From NCBI GenBank assembly GCA_012845835.1, contig JABAKD010000108.1, forward strand, positions 908,001-972,000: 64,000 nt of DNA, given 5' to 3'. Origin of the DNA: Undaria pinnatifida (taxonomy: Eukaryota; Sar; Phaeophyceae; Laminariales; Alariaceae). Shown here in pieces: positions 22,801 to 31,937 of the stretch (position 1 is its first letter; the number at the start of each line of letters is the position of its first letter). Position numbers and translations under genes: made by a program. The notes under the pieces are model-generated. The model made no database searches. It was not told the DNA's origin and saw only the letters and a program-made list of their open reading frames with translations.

Positions 22801-25800
22801 GTATTTTCTTGCCTAGGGTGTACGAAGGCCGTTTCCCCTTCCCATACTTCTCGCATATCAAGTTCGTCTTCGTCAGGTTGGTTTCCGCAGGCCTTCCACA
22901 ACTTGCTCTGATCGCTGAGGGTGAGCTCGTTGGATTTCCTGTACTGAGATGCGACCATACCCTCGCCTCCTGAGCTGGGCGCTACGCCCTCCTCAGGTGT
23001 CATGTACCGCCACGCCGCCATGGGTTTTTCCCTGTGTGCCCTCCGCATAATGGTCGTCACCGACTCTACTGCTTACACAAGGAACGCTACTCCGCGTGGG
23101 CTACACGAATGCCTCGAAAAAGCTTGTACCTTCACCGTCATGATTTTGGATTCGTCACACCACCTTGGCAGAAATAGAATACCGACACCTTTACCATAAT
23201 TTGTCCTCGTTGTGACATTGTGGGAAGCACGTATTACATACAGTACCTGAGACGTGTCCCACCCGGCGTGGAGTTCCACTGCCACAAACTGCTCTACCGC
23301 CAGAACCGGGGACTTGGTCACTTCCTTTCTTTCCTTCGTACAGAGCTGTGACGAAGTCGTTCGATCTGTCTCGCAACGCAACGTTTTAGACCGCAATATT
23401 TTTCCCCACTGAAAGCTAGTTAAAGACAAGCCCGCCGTGGTGAGGTAGTCATAAAATGCGGTACGCATAATATGAGGGTCGTACTGAGCTCCTCGTGTCG
23501 TGCCGAACGAGACGCAAAAATATTGACGTCGCAATACGGCTCTGCGAGGAAGCTCAACCGGCGGTAGGAAAACAAATACCAGTCGGGGCGTAAACGTAAG
23601 GACCGTAGGCACCGTTTGGGTATTATGACAACATTGACATAACATTGACAGTCCCATGGTCCTTACATGTACGTCCAGAGTGGTAAAGAGCGGTCGGTAG
23701 GTCCCCATTTTTCTTCCCCCGGGGTGCGTGCCGAGGCGTTTTTACTACGCATTACCAATAGCGTAGGATAAGGGTGCCTATTGATGAGGCTCCTATTACC
23801 GAACTGTATTTAACAACAACCTATTATTCAACTAGCAATAACAATCTGTTATTAATAGTAGCACTAACTATTTTATAGATAACTTTAACTCTTACCTCGA
23901 AAACTTAACTTTAGAAAAAACGAACGCGCAACCAGATGAACAATCCCACCACCTATCGTATATATGGTACGTGTTTCCGACGAATAGACGAACACCATTC
24001 CAAAACAAAAAGTGGACCAGTGAGAATCAACAACCATCTTGGGTAGTTCTTTGGTCTAATTGGTTTAATCGGTTTATAACCTAATCGGTCTAATCGGTCT
24101 AACTGGTCTAACCAGTCTAGTTCGTCTAATCGGTTTAATAGGTCTAATTGGTGTAGTCGGTTTAATCGGGCTAATCGATATAACTGGTCTAATCGGTCTA
24201 ACTGGTCCAATGGGCCTAATGGGTCTAACCGGTTCAATCGGTCTAATCGATCTAACCGGTCTAAGTGGCCTAACTGGTGTAATTGGTCTAATTGGTCTAA
24301 TTGGTGCAATTGGTGTAATTGGTGTAATTAGTGGTGCAATTGGTGTAATTGGTATAATTAGTGGTGCAACTGGTCTAGTTCAGGAGCCTTGTGGGTGATA
24401 AAAAAAAGTTAGGCTGGACAGGGTGACTGTACAAATATATCCACATAGTATATAACAATTACCAAAAGCGTAGCTTGCGAAGATAATTATTGACCTGGAA
24501 TTCGTTGAACTCACGGCTGACGTCCTTGAAATATCTTTTATAAATTATCGCAGCGTTTTTCTCACTAAAGGTACCAAACGCGTCTTGAGCAGTACAGCAA
24601 AAACTCTCGCGATGTACCTGTCGGAGTAGCCTCGGGCCGGTGTACAGTAGCTTCTTCCGCACGTGGTCATCGTACGTAGGGGCATAATAGTCAAACAGCT
24701 CCCGGGCGTAGGCTAGCTGTAGACGGCAAGAGTTTGCGCGTACAGAGCGTCACAGGGGGAGGGTGGGGGGGGGGGGTATTGGCGAGGGGAGGGGGGGTAC
24801 TCATTTGTTGCATGCCCTAGCCAATTGACCATAGCAAACCATTGAACACGCATCCCTTTCGAGACGGAGTACCGTTCATTCCTACTCCGACAAATAATGG
24901 AGACACCCCAAACAGTTCGGCGCTCGGTATGCTCCCTCCATATATTACATGAAAAATATTTGTTTATCGTGTCTCCTTCCTCTGTGGCCGCCTGTGGCCA
25001 CAATCTGTCTCCTAGGATAGCGATCGTTTTCTCGCTACTACCAATGTACCAAATTTCTCCAATTCACATCAGTCAATATTCCTCATTTCTTCCTTCAACA
25101 CATAGGGGGGGGGGGGGGAGGCGTAGGCGGAGGCTAAAGGGGCTTGGCTTTCTGAAGCGCACTTGGACCTTGTGCTGGGGGTTTTCCCGTCTGACAGGAC
25201 TTGCTAGGCAAAAAGTGATCATGGAAAGAGGTGTGGCAGCGGCGTGAGGGAAGACGCAAGGATGCGGCAATGAAAACATGGACGATGTATACGATGTATA
25301 CGATGTATACGATGTATACGATGTATAGTGTGTATAGTGTGTATAGTGTGTATAGTGTAGACAAGACATACGCTATGGAAAGGGTGCGCCAACCATTGTT
25401 TTTCGTGAGGCTCGTAACATCTTGAGGAGCTCAATAACCTTGACCCTTAACCCTAACCTTGGGGTAGAAAAAGTGATTCACTATTACTACGAGTAAACTG
25501 AAAACGAAACCCGATGAATTTATCCATCACAATCCATACATGGCCTACGGACACAAAACGTTCATACTGCAAAACAAGAACGACACTCCGACGAACTTGG
25601 GCTAATCGTATTAATATTATGAATAGTATGAATAGTATGAATAGGTTAAGGAGTCCCGTCATTCAAGAAATACATAAACCAAAAAGTGGTATACCTCAAT
25701 ACCTTAATCGCAGAACGTGTCCCAACAAAGGCATTTATGTGAACGACACCATAGAGCAGTGAAGACCCAAGATGCCTAGTGTCGACCGGCGCAGTCCCAC

Positions 25801-28800
25801 TGTCACACCCAACAACACAAAGCAAGGCTCTAAGAAGGTAAACACTGCCGAGCGGGGCTAACTCCAATAACTATCAAAAACAACCTGTACCAAGCTACTT
25901 CGAACTACGCTACTAATAAAAATCAATACTACTGTCAATAACAAGCAATACTGTTGAAAACAAAACAACCTATGCGTATACAGCCTACGTATGACCAACA
26001 ACCTATACGTTAAAAACGTTAACTAGCAACCTAGCATGGAGTATATGTACTGCTACTAACAGCCTATACTAGAACAAGAGTAAGCCGGGCAAAACAAAAC
26101 TGGTACAGCAGTAGCTGTTCAACACATGCGGCAAGCCGAAAAAAGGCCATGCGAGAGGGAGGACCTCTACTACTGTCTCGCCATACCTGATCGTCCCTCG
26201 TCAGCCGCTCCGGGTCTGACTCTAGCGACGCCAAGAGGTACTTGGCCGACACTCCGGAGTCTGGCTCGAGCTTGAGCTTCTGGCGCAAACTGAGCGGCAA
26301 AGGAGAAAGACAGGGCGTTACTAACACATAGATATTGACATTTTGAAAACACATGAGCACTCACTAACACATTTTTACCAGGGCGGTACGTTATGCCGTG
26401 GACAGCGAAAAAAAATACACGGCAGTGACAATGCATCAAAAGCCCATAACACAGCACTATTAATACTACCTAATGAATACCCTTCACCAGCAACTGCCCA
26501 GAAATCAAAGCGATCATCTCAAGCCGGCTGCAGCACTGCACCACTAGATTACCATACCAATCTGTGATTGGTAACCCTGTAAAGGAAACACGAGCTCTCA
26601 GCATCTTGCCAAGGGTTAGCTGGCCAACCATAACCCTATCCTATAACCCGAACCACAACCTTATCCCTAGAGTAACCCAAGACTAACCCTTTGCTAACTC
26701 TAACCTTATCCTAACACTAACCACAACCATAACCCTCGTCATAACCCTCAACATAACCCTGGTCATAACCCCAACCATGACCGCAACTATAACCCTATTG
26801 TAACGATAACCACAGCCCTGACCTAACCCTATTAATAGCCCTAACCCACCATCTGGCTGCCTCTTCCTCTTGCCCCATCTTCAGGTGCGCGTTGGCCAGG
26901 TTGAACCAGACGTTGGCCAGGGACGGATCCATTTCGAGCGCCCTCCCGTACGATTCCACAGCGGAGGACGGGTCGAGCCTCAACACCTGTTGGCAATAAG
27001 AAAGATTAAGACGTTACAACGGATCGACAGGGGAAGGGTGGCGAGCCACCCACAATGACCCCAACTTGATAACTAAGTCATGCATTCGAATTTCCACACC
27101 GTCATCTACGCATGTTCATATATCATACATCTGAATACCATACCCAATGATTACGAGTCATGAAACATTACAATACTTTACATAAACGGTCACACACGAT
27201 CACCAGGCACAAATCATGCTTATCTCGACAAGTATTTGCAGTGCATGGTTGTTATGAACGAAAACGCCAACATGCAACGCTACTCCGTTGTACGCCATCA
27301 CTCCCAACGCGTTTCCAGTGAAAGTCGCTGCAGAATAAATGCGTCAACATTTATTATTAATAATAGTTCCAAGCGCGGCAATCGGCCAATCGCAATACAA
27401 GTGTCAGTAAGTGACCCGATTTAAGAGCGCGCACGGTAAAATCGGCGTTCCCCGCGTATGTTAAAAACTACCTGGTATATACTGCCCACAATAGATAACA
27501 GCAATGTGTAGTCACAAGCGCATGTTTTGGCTTGTCACGGAATACAATGAAATCGGGGTACCCTCGGCTGTATTCGCAAACCACCTACTCCTGCGAAACA
27601 CAATTCTGACGCAACCCCAACGTCCACAACCAGCACAGAATGTCTACATTCAACCTAGAAGCCGAGCAAAGTGTCCGGCAAAAGCGGCAGCGAGCTTCAC
27701 ATCACACGCTCGGCGGTGCAAGCATTACTATGTACTCATTTTTATTCCAATAGATTCCTTTTTTTGTTTTTTTCGTGACCACAGGTTAGACTTTAGGGAA
27801 ATAAGCCATTCATAATGAGAGCGCATCATCATCAAAACTCCACGCGAGACCTGGCAGCGCCGGGAGAAAAATACGCCACTTACTGTAGGTGCCCGCTGTC
27901 AGCTTGGCGAGACGTGTATTCTGCGCGACGGCCCAACAATACCATAACATGCCTAAGTCGTCTACTCGAAACCCGAAAATAACTGATTAACAAAATGCAA
28001 TAATTTGCCGCCCTAAATACGATCGTCTTCATATATAACATGCCGGAAGGTGGAATATAACATGCCTGAAGGTTGCCCATCCGCGTGAGAACGTCCGTGT
28101 CTTCGCTGTGTGAATGCTGCAGGTAGTACTCGTAGCATCGAATGGCATGACCTCCCGCCTCTTCGTACTTGCCCACCGCCTGAAACGGTGATTGGAGCCC
28201 AACACGAAGCCCAACACGGTCACACCAAAGACGGTCATATAGAAGACGGTCAAATCGAAGAAGGCATGAAACAGAGGACGACAGAGGAAGAAAATCGTCC
28301 GGATATCATGGGTGAGATCGGACCACACGACAAAAAAAAACGACCCACGCGAGTAAACGCCTTCAGAACCGCACCCACTTTCGTACTACTTTCCCACCAC
28401 CTGTCATGGTGAATGAAACCCAACACGAAACCCAACACGGTCAACTCAAGGATGGTCATATCGAAGACGGTCATACTGAAGCACAGGAATACCGTGGGGG
28501 GCTGCCAATAGAGCCGGTTGAATAGTGCCAATGCTCTCTATAGTCCCGGTGGAATCGCTTGGTACCACTGGAGCTCCCTATAAGTAACTATATCCCCAAT
28601 AGTGCCAGTGCCCTGAACAGTGCGGGTATATTGGGCAGGCACATACCGGCACTATTCCCCCCCCCCACTGTACAGAGGAAGGATCGCGTCCAGATATCAT
28701 GACTGAAGATTATCCACGACAATTAACTTCCGAGCCTTGACACCAACTCCATTCAAACTGCATCCATATTTTCCGTATATAAACTATTTGAAATTTGTTT

Positions 28801-31717
28801 GTGCTGATTTAACTAGTAGCAGACTAGATAAGAAGGTGTGGGACGCAATCGGCGTGCTGGTGGGTAAGCGGACCTGCACATACCACACGCCGTTGTCCCT
28901 AGGCGTATCATAACACAAAAGTGGCTTTGGCTTCGTAACGTTGTACCCGGTACGTACGTACGGGCATCAAATATAAGTTACGCAGCACAACAAAACCATA
29001 CAAACTCCTGTAATATAAAACCGATCGATGCAATGATCAACACCTAAATCGATCGGTGCAAGGATCAATACCTAGTTGCTATGGCGGTAACGTATCGCGC
29101 GTCGCTTTGGTAGCGCCCCTGTGGGGCTAACAGTATCGTTCCACATTTCCAAGCACAGTTTAGTATTCACAGCAACGGTTTCCACCGATCGGTACAACAT
29201 AATAGAGGATGCTACACAAGAACGATCGACCTACCAGTTCCTCGTAGAGCATGCCGAGTTTGAGGTAGGCGAGAAGATCGTTCGGAGCGACGTTGATAGC
29301 CTGCTGGTAGCTCGCAAAAGCCATCTGGTGTTGCCCCTGGCTTTGGTACGCGCCGCCCAATCCACGGAAAATTTCGCTGCGGAGCGGATCCATCTGCAGC
29401 AGCGAACACGAATCGGGTCACGTGTGAGGCGCAATCAAGCTTAGCTTTCATTAGTCACACGACAACAGCCTCCAAACAGATATATCAAAATGGAATGCAG
29501 TTCGGGACTGCGAAGGTAGCAGTCAGCTCATTGAGCAGCGTAACTATTGCTATTATAATGCAAAGGAATTGTGGTAACTGACGCGTGTACACCAATGTAT
29601 ATGCGAGCCATGGCACGGGCAGTAGAACCTCTGCTGAAGAGCGCCGTATGCAACAACCCCCGAAATAGCAAAGCCAGCGCGTGTAGCAAGAAAACATCAC
29701 TCCCAGATATACGATTAGGTTTTAGAACGGTCCAGCTCTGCGATTATAGAACCTGCAGTTACGAAGCCGACCTGCGTCGACGAAAACGCCCAGTATTAGC
29801 AGCGAATGCATGCCCGATGTACCGAGCAAAAACAGCATTCTGACAGGATGCTACACGAGATTCACCCGCGCATCCAACACTTTACCGCCACAACCGTACG
29901 TATCACTGCTGTGCATTTACGAGGTGTGTGTGAGATAGTACGGTACCTCAAGCGCCTTCAGGTACGCGCCCACCGCCGCTTGCAGGTCTCCCTTATCGTG
30001 CAGCAGGCGCGCCTTAAGGTTCATCACCACTGCGCTAACGGCACCCCCTGCAAGTGATGCCTCGATCGCCTCCAAACCGGCGTCGCGATCTCCCGACAGT
30101 ACCACGCGCCCCTCTGGCAATTCTCCGCGAGCACTTCCCGAGCGCACCAATCCGTGGAGTTTGTAGAACGCGAGGGATTGCCGAGAGTCATCGGCCTCCA
30201 CCCGAAGCTATTGACGAGAAAAAGGTCACACACGCGGTCATCAAAGCTGGCTTATGTTAGTTACATATTGTTGTTAGGTCGCTGCGGCAGTATTTACAGG
30301 TTGCACCGGTGCTATAGTCTAAGGGGTTAGAGCAATGGAGGCGGCGAGGGGGGGAGGGGGGGGGAGAGAGTGCCGATGGCAAAGACCACCAGCTATTACA
30401 GCGTGCCGCGACGATGGGGGGTTTTGAGCAAGATGTATCACACGGGGATTCACATTGCCCCAATGGATTCGCATTGCCCCAAGGCTGGGGGTGTGAAGAG
30501 CAGCACGTTCAACTCTCAATACTCCGCAGCTGTATTGTACGAGTAGGGTATCGCGTCTTCGGCGCTTGGGGCACTCAGGCACCACGAGTCGTTTATTGGG
30601 TATCCGGTGGTCATCGCGCTACGTCTGCTATCTCGTACTGCCTGTGCCTCGGGGATACCTCCAAAGGATAAGGCATGTCGAGCAGGCATGCCGAGCAGCC
30701 AACGGGGTTACCGTGGGCGATTGCAAGTAGGGAGCTAGGCCTTCGCTTAAGGCAGTGTTACTGGCGTGATGGTTATAGGCATAATAGGCCTGGAACGGTG
30801 AGAGTAACTCGCTCGTGCGTAGAATAAATACGACTGTATCTTTGGCGTTCTCATCTATTTTCGGCGCAGACGAGACTGCATGATACAAACCTTGACCATA
30901 ATTCGCCGATGTTGAAACTTGCTGCAGTACCCTTGTATGATGCACCTTGGGCTGGTTATATTACCAGCTGTTTGATATTATAAAAATTAAAATACACTCC
31001 AGCTGTGAGATCGTATACAACAATAGACGCTGAAGTCTACTGCGAAGAACCCACCTGGCTGAGTTTCGCCCCCTCGTTAAGGAACTGGGCGATGGTCTCG
31101 TCCAGCAGTACATGCTCCACAGCCTCCGACACTCCCACCGCGCGTCGATGCCGAAGCAAGCACGCCCTGGTCGCGACTGAAGAGCCACCCACGGCCTCCA
31201 CTACCGACCCTGCCAGCGGAGCATTGCCGACCGCATCTCCTTCGTCAGTCGCTGCATTTCCATCCAGCGCTACTAGAGCGAGGGATACAGACTTTCTCGC
31301 TACCCATTCGCCCATGCCAAGCTTGTGCAGGTCTTGTGTGGACGGGCGCTTGAACTCGAGAGGTGTTCCGTCGAGTGCTACCCCTGTCCTGCTATGGTTC
31401 TCCGGTGCTGCTGCTGGTTTGGTGGCATCGTTTAGGCTTTCAGAGCTGCCACCTTCGTCATTAAGCAGCTCGGCTGCTAGCGGCAGCACCTGCTGCTGCT
31501 GCTGTTGCGTAGAGGCATCGTGGGCCGTCATTCTCGTGACAGTCAGCGGTCCTATGGGCGGGCGACTTGAGGTTCCAAGTATCATGTCGTTTGATGCAAC
31601 ATGTTCATGCTGTCGTCGCCTCGAGGTGGCAAGTGTGACTCTTGAACCGCTCAAGAGGAACGACTCGCCGACCTTGGCGGAAGCCAAGAGCAAGCCAAGA
31701 GCCACAGCTCTAGCCAT
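13810..31717 (-). CDS. TPR-repeat SAM-dependent methyltransferase (COG4976-like), nine exons
   Basis: Nine minus-strand exons join with matching phases: 31055-31717, 29947-30207, 29235-29393, 28066-28179, 26850-26986, 26187-26289, 20895-21137, 14934-15155 and 13810-13995, giving about 695 residues. The first exon has a hydrophobic start (MARAVALGLLLASAKVGESF), possibly a signal or plastid leader, and a Q-rich linker. Exons 2-6 encode TPR-type helical repeats (for example YLKALEMDPLRSEIFRGLG, SYGRALEMDPSLANVWFNLA). Exon 7 carries SAM motif I LDLGCGTG and the acidic motif VGVDISPTMLD. Exon 8 carries FDLVVAAET and LKPGGYFSFTVD. Exon 9 carries the closing DGTYAYSRGYLEELARKNGY. This layout, TPRs then a class I methyltransferase, is that of the predicted methyltransferases COG4976; the substrate is unknown. 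A longer in-frame start exists at 31819. The intron between exons 4 and 5 appears to be GC-AG. Introns of 5.0 and 5.7 kb are full of repeats. Confidence 0.85.
15470..15840. repeat. Cluster of simple repeats in an intron
   Basis: It runs from CATCATCCATCAT-type repeats (15470-15515), through three TTCGAAGGCA units (15528-15560), then a 12-bp unit ACTATCAACAAT repeated about nine times (15612-15710), to a TACTGTACTAC-type repeat (15720-15810). All lie in the 5.7-kb intron of the methyltransferase gene. Confidence 0.85.
16145..16325. repeat. Repeated CCCGGGGCGTTTACT motif
   Basis: Four copies of a box like CCCCGGGGCGTTTACTCCGG, spaced about 45-60 bp apart, alternate with AT-rich spacers. The copies lie near 16150, 16195, 16250 and 16290. 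The stretch is intronic, and no function is evident. Confidence 0.55.
16552..16590. repeat. CTC triplet microsatellite
   Basis: About twelve CTC/TCC triplets in a row lie within the long methyltransferase intron. Confidence 0.9.
17020..17130. repeat. GGGATGGCAT-type minisatellite
   Basis: Units of about 10 bp (ATGGGATGKC) are repeated roughly ten times. Confidence 0.85.
17430..17600. repeat. CGGGT-rich dispersed repeat, copy 2
   Basis: The run of GGGTCGGGT words with interspersed AAAATCTCACGGG boxes is the inverted partner of 6110-6310. It lies in the methyltransferase intron. Confidence 0.65.
17651..17765 (+). mobile_element. TRIM-like LTR fragment with primer-binding site
   Basis: Bases 17651-17742 resemble, on the plus strand, the LTR of the element at 19212-19584 (shared TTGGTTAACCTCTT, GTCGAACGGACTA, AATTCCTTAACA). 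They are followed after two bases by TGGCGTCGTCGGGAGGAT, the expected position of a tRNA primer-binding site. The first bases of the LTR are altered (TATTATAGC in place of TGTTATAAG), and no second LTR is seen downstream, so it is a truncated copy. Confidence 0.6.
17801..17890. mobile_element. MITE-2 copy, right end degraded
   Basis: It opens with CCTTAACCCCTTTAGAGCCC and shares TTCCAAGTTAATTGC and GGGTTTCCAAGTTA with the intact copy at 11818-11914. The right inverted end is not recognisable. Confidence 0.6.
18035..18560. repeat. Degenerate tandem array with GTGACTTCAG unit
   Basis: At least eight diverged units of roughly 40-60 bp share ACTGGCGGTGTGACTTCAG, an A-rich run and TTGC. Two related units (near 20750 and 20855) sit just inside the intron beside exon 7 of the methyltransferase gene, so the array may derive from intron sequence next to that exon. 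Confidence 0.55.
18670..18990 (+). mobile_element. Hairpin-ended dispersed element, copy 2
   Basis: The copy begins with a perfect hairpin at 18679-18700 (9-bp arms GCGGGCGGC and GCCGCCCGC around TGAC), then continues with AGCAGAAAGAAGAGGCCCGT, a GATAATGCCA box and AAAGACGAGTACACACACGT. Copies 1 and 3 are at 11205-11516 (inverted) and 19590-19890. Confidence 0.7.
19057..19584 (-). mobile_element. TRIM-like LTR element with three LTR copies
   Basis: Three ~84-bp repeats, 19057-19140, 19212-19295 and 19502-19584, start TGTTAAGG and end TATAACA on +. The middle and right copies bound a 206-bp non-coding interior. On the minus strand the right copy acts as 5' LTR: it is followed after AA by TGGCGTCGTCGACAG (a primer-binding site starting TGG), and the interior ends in a purine run, GGGGCGGAGGG, just before the next LTR. 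These are the marks of a terminal-repeat retrotransposon in miniature. The left LTR with its own purine run (GGGGGGGAGAG) and only 71 bp of interior is a partial extra unit. Part of the interior (near 19445-19470) resembles a tRNA T-arm read on the minus strand. Confidence 0.75.
19590..19890 (+). mobile_element. Hairpin-ended dispersed element, copy 3
   Basis: It shares GACGCCGCCCGC, GGCAGAAAGAAGAGGCCCGT, GATAATGCCAAGAGG and AAAAAAGACGAGTACACA with copy 2. The left arm of the hairpin is lost where the copy abuts the TRIM-like element. Confidence 0.65.
20353..20757 (+). pseudogene. Broken coiled-coil coding remnant, antisense in methyltransferase intron
   Basis: The plus strand shows coding-like pieces in shifting frames: an IKEKLKLDRSATNAQAAN piece near 20393-20449, a longer K/E-rich piece at about 20459-20602 (containing DKKEENIAKKFKIVLAEKP), and a third at 20604-20759 (MKAEQETKEKLDRSASKQDR). 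The KEKL...DRSA box occurs twice about 230 bp apart, so the source was repetitive. Stops and frame changes break it. I do not recognise the family; a fragment of a mobile-element or coiled-coil gene is likely. Confidence 0.4.
20776..20822 (-). pseudogene. Partial duplicate of the 3' end of methyltransferase exon 7
   Basis: The words CTCACCCCTCT-CGTAGCTCGTGGT (20784-20810) repeat those at the donor side of exon 7 (20890-20915), including the GGGGTGAG donor on the minus strand. The copy ends after about 45 bp. It lies downstream of the real exon in gene sense. Confidence 0.6.
21170..21310. repeat. GGTACAAAGGCAG simple repeat
   Basis: Short units AGGTACAAGGTACA and AGGTACACAAAGGCAG repeat just upstream of exon 7 in gene sense. 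Similar GGTACAAG runs recur at 21570-21625 and 21685-21705. Confidence 0.7.
21378..21537 (-). pseudogene. Decayed duplicate of methyltransferase motif-I exon (pseudo-exon)
   Basis: This copies the first two thirds of exon 7 (real copy at 20996-21137) with its TCAG acceptor. It starts NLKEVYSTAFQAFP as in the real exon (NLKEVYNATFQAFP) but then meets an in-frame TAG. A later part reads DIDCGTD where the real exon has DLGCGTG, so the SAM-binding glycines are damaged. It cannot serve as an alternative exon as it stands. Together with the fragment at 20776-20822 it shows that the exon region was tandemly duplicated. Confidence 0.75.
22785..23708 (-). pseudogene. 308-codon frame with one internal stop, unknown protein
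   Basis: A single minus-strand frame runs from ATG 23708 to a stop at 22785-22787, broken only by a TAA at 23073-23075. The second part continues in the same frame (AVESVTTIMRRAHREKPMAA). The composition is ordinary protein-like, not low complexity (for example NYGKGVGILFLPRWCDESK, DEDELDMREVWEGETAFVH). It lies in the 5-kb intron of the methyltransferase gene on the same strand. No family is recognised. It may be a recently broken mobile-element gene; chance is less likely at this length. Confidence 0.4.
24049..24377. repeat. 9-bp minisatellite (TAATCGGTC / GGTCTAACT)
   Basis: Roughly 35 units of GGTCTAATC and variants (GGTGTAATT, GGTTTAATC) stand head to tail. The 9-bp period keeps frames open on both strands, giving artefactual LDRLDR- and GLIGLI-type peptides. 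Confidence 0.9.
24465..24530 (-). repeat. Core-repeat copy (GACGTCAGCCGTGAGTTC)
   Basis: The minus strand reads AAGGACGTCAGCCGTGAGTT, then CAACGAATTCCAGGTCAA and CTTCGCAAGCTACGC, matching the copies at 10285 and 10465. Confidence 0.6.
25283..25362. repeat. 9-bp minisatellite (GATGTATAC then AGTGTGTAT)
   Basis: Five units of CGATGTATA pass into four units of GTGTGTATA. The array is intronic. Confidence 0.9.
26605..26849. repeat. Degenerate telomere-like tract (TTAGGG-type on minus strand) at an intron start
   Basis: On the minus strand the sequence reads GTGGGTTAGGGCTATTAATA and then more than twenty GGGTTA-, GGGTTAT- and AGGTTA-like units. It begins at the very first bases of the intron after exon 5 of the methyltransferase gene (donor at 26849-26848). 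CCCTAA-type words, such as AACCCTATTAATAGCCCTAA, are visible on the plus strand. The tract is imperfect, so it is an old interstitial telomere-type minisatellite and not a telomere. Confidence 0.75.
28501..28678. mobile_element. MITE-1 copy, diverged
   Basis: It shares AGAGCCGGTTGAATAGTGCC, CTCTATAGTCCCGGTGGAAT, a CGCTTGGTACCA box and the ending ACATACCGGCACTATTC with the copy at 4949-5105. A C run interrupts the right end. It lies in a methyltransferase intron. Confidence 0.6.
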
Positions 31718-31937
31718 TCTAAGCCTCGTCCGAGCGAGAGTCCCAGGCCCAACCTCAGAGCGCGAGTAAGTTGCGGCTACGACACTGCTGTGCCGAATCG
31801 AGAGGTTTCCAAAACGCATGGAGGCATGTACGACGTTGATAAGCTGCTTTGCTCTTCTTCTGCTGCCTGCTGCATGTCAGTGTGCCCTTGGAAGCAACCA
31901 GTGCAACAGACCACACCCACCCCCCAGATCGAGCACG
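31718..31937. promoter_or_regulatory. Shared divergent promoter region, methyltransferase / Tat
   Basis: The methyltransferase ATG (31717, minus) and the Tat-protein ATG (31938, plus) face away from each other with 220 bp between. Both transcription starts must lie here or overlap the neighbouring exon. No TATA box is evident. If the longer in-frame starts (31819 on minus, 31818 on plus) are used, the coding regions would abut, which makes the inner starts more likely. Confidence 0.5.

Noticed and set aside
24049-24377. LDRLDR-type repetitive protein on minus, GLIGLI-type on plus
   Set aside because: Artefact of a 9-bp minisatellite.
31005-31769. 254-codon frame on + across the first methyltransferase exon
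   Set aside because: Antisense shadow of a GC-rich coding exon; the minus strand has the phase-consistent splice sites and the continuing protein.
31818-31937. Longer N-terminus for the Tat protein starting at 31818
   Set aside because: It would overlap the divergent gene's upstream region and put a second hydrophobic stretch before the well-formed signal sequence at 31938; kept only as an alternative.
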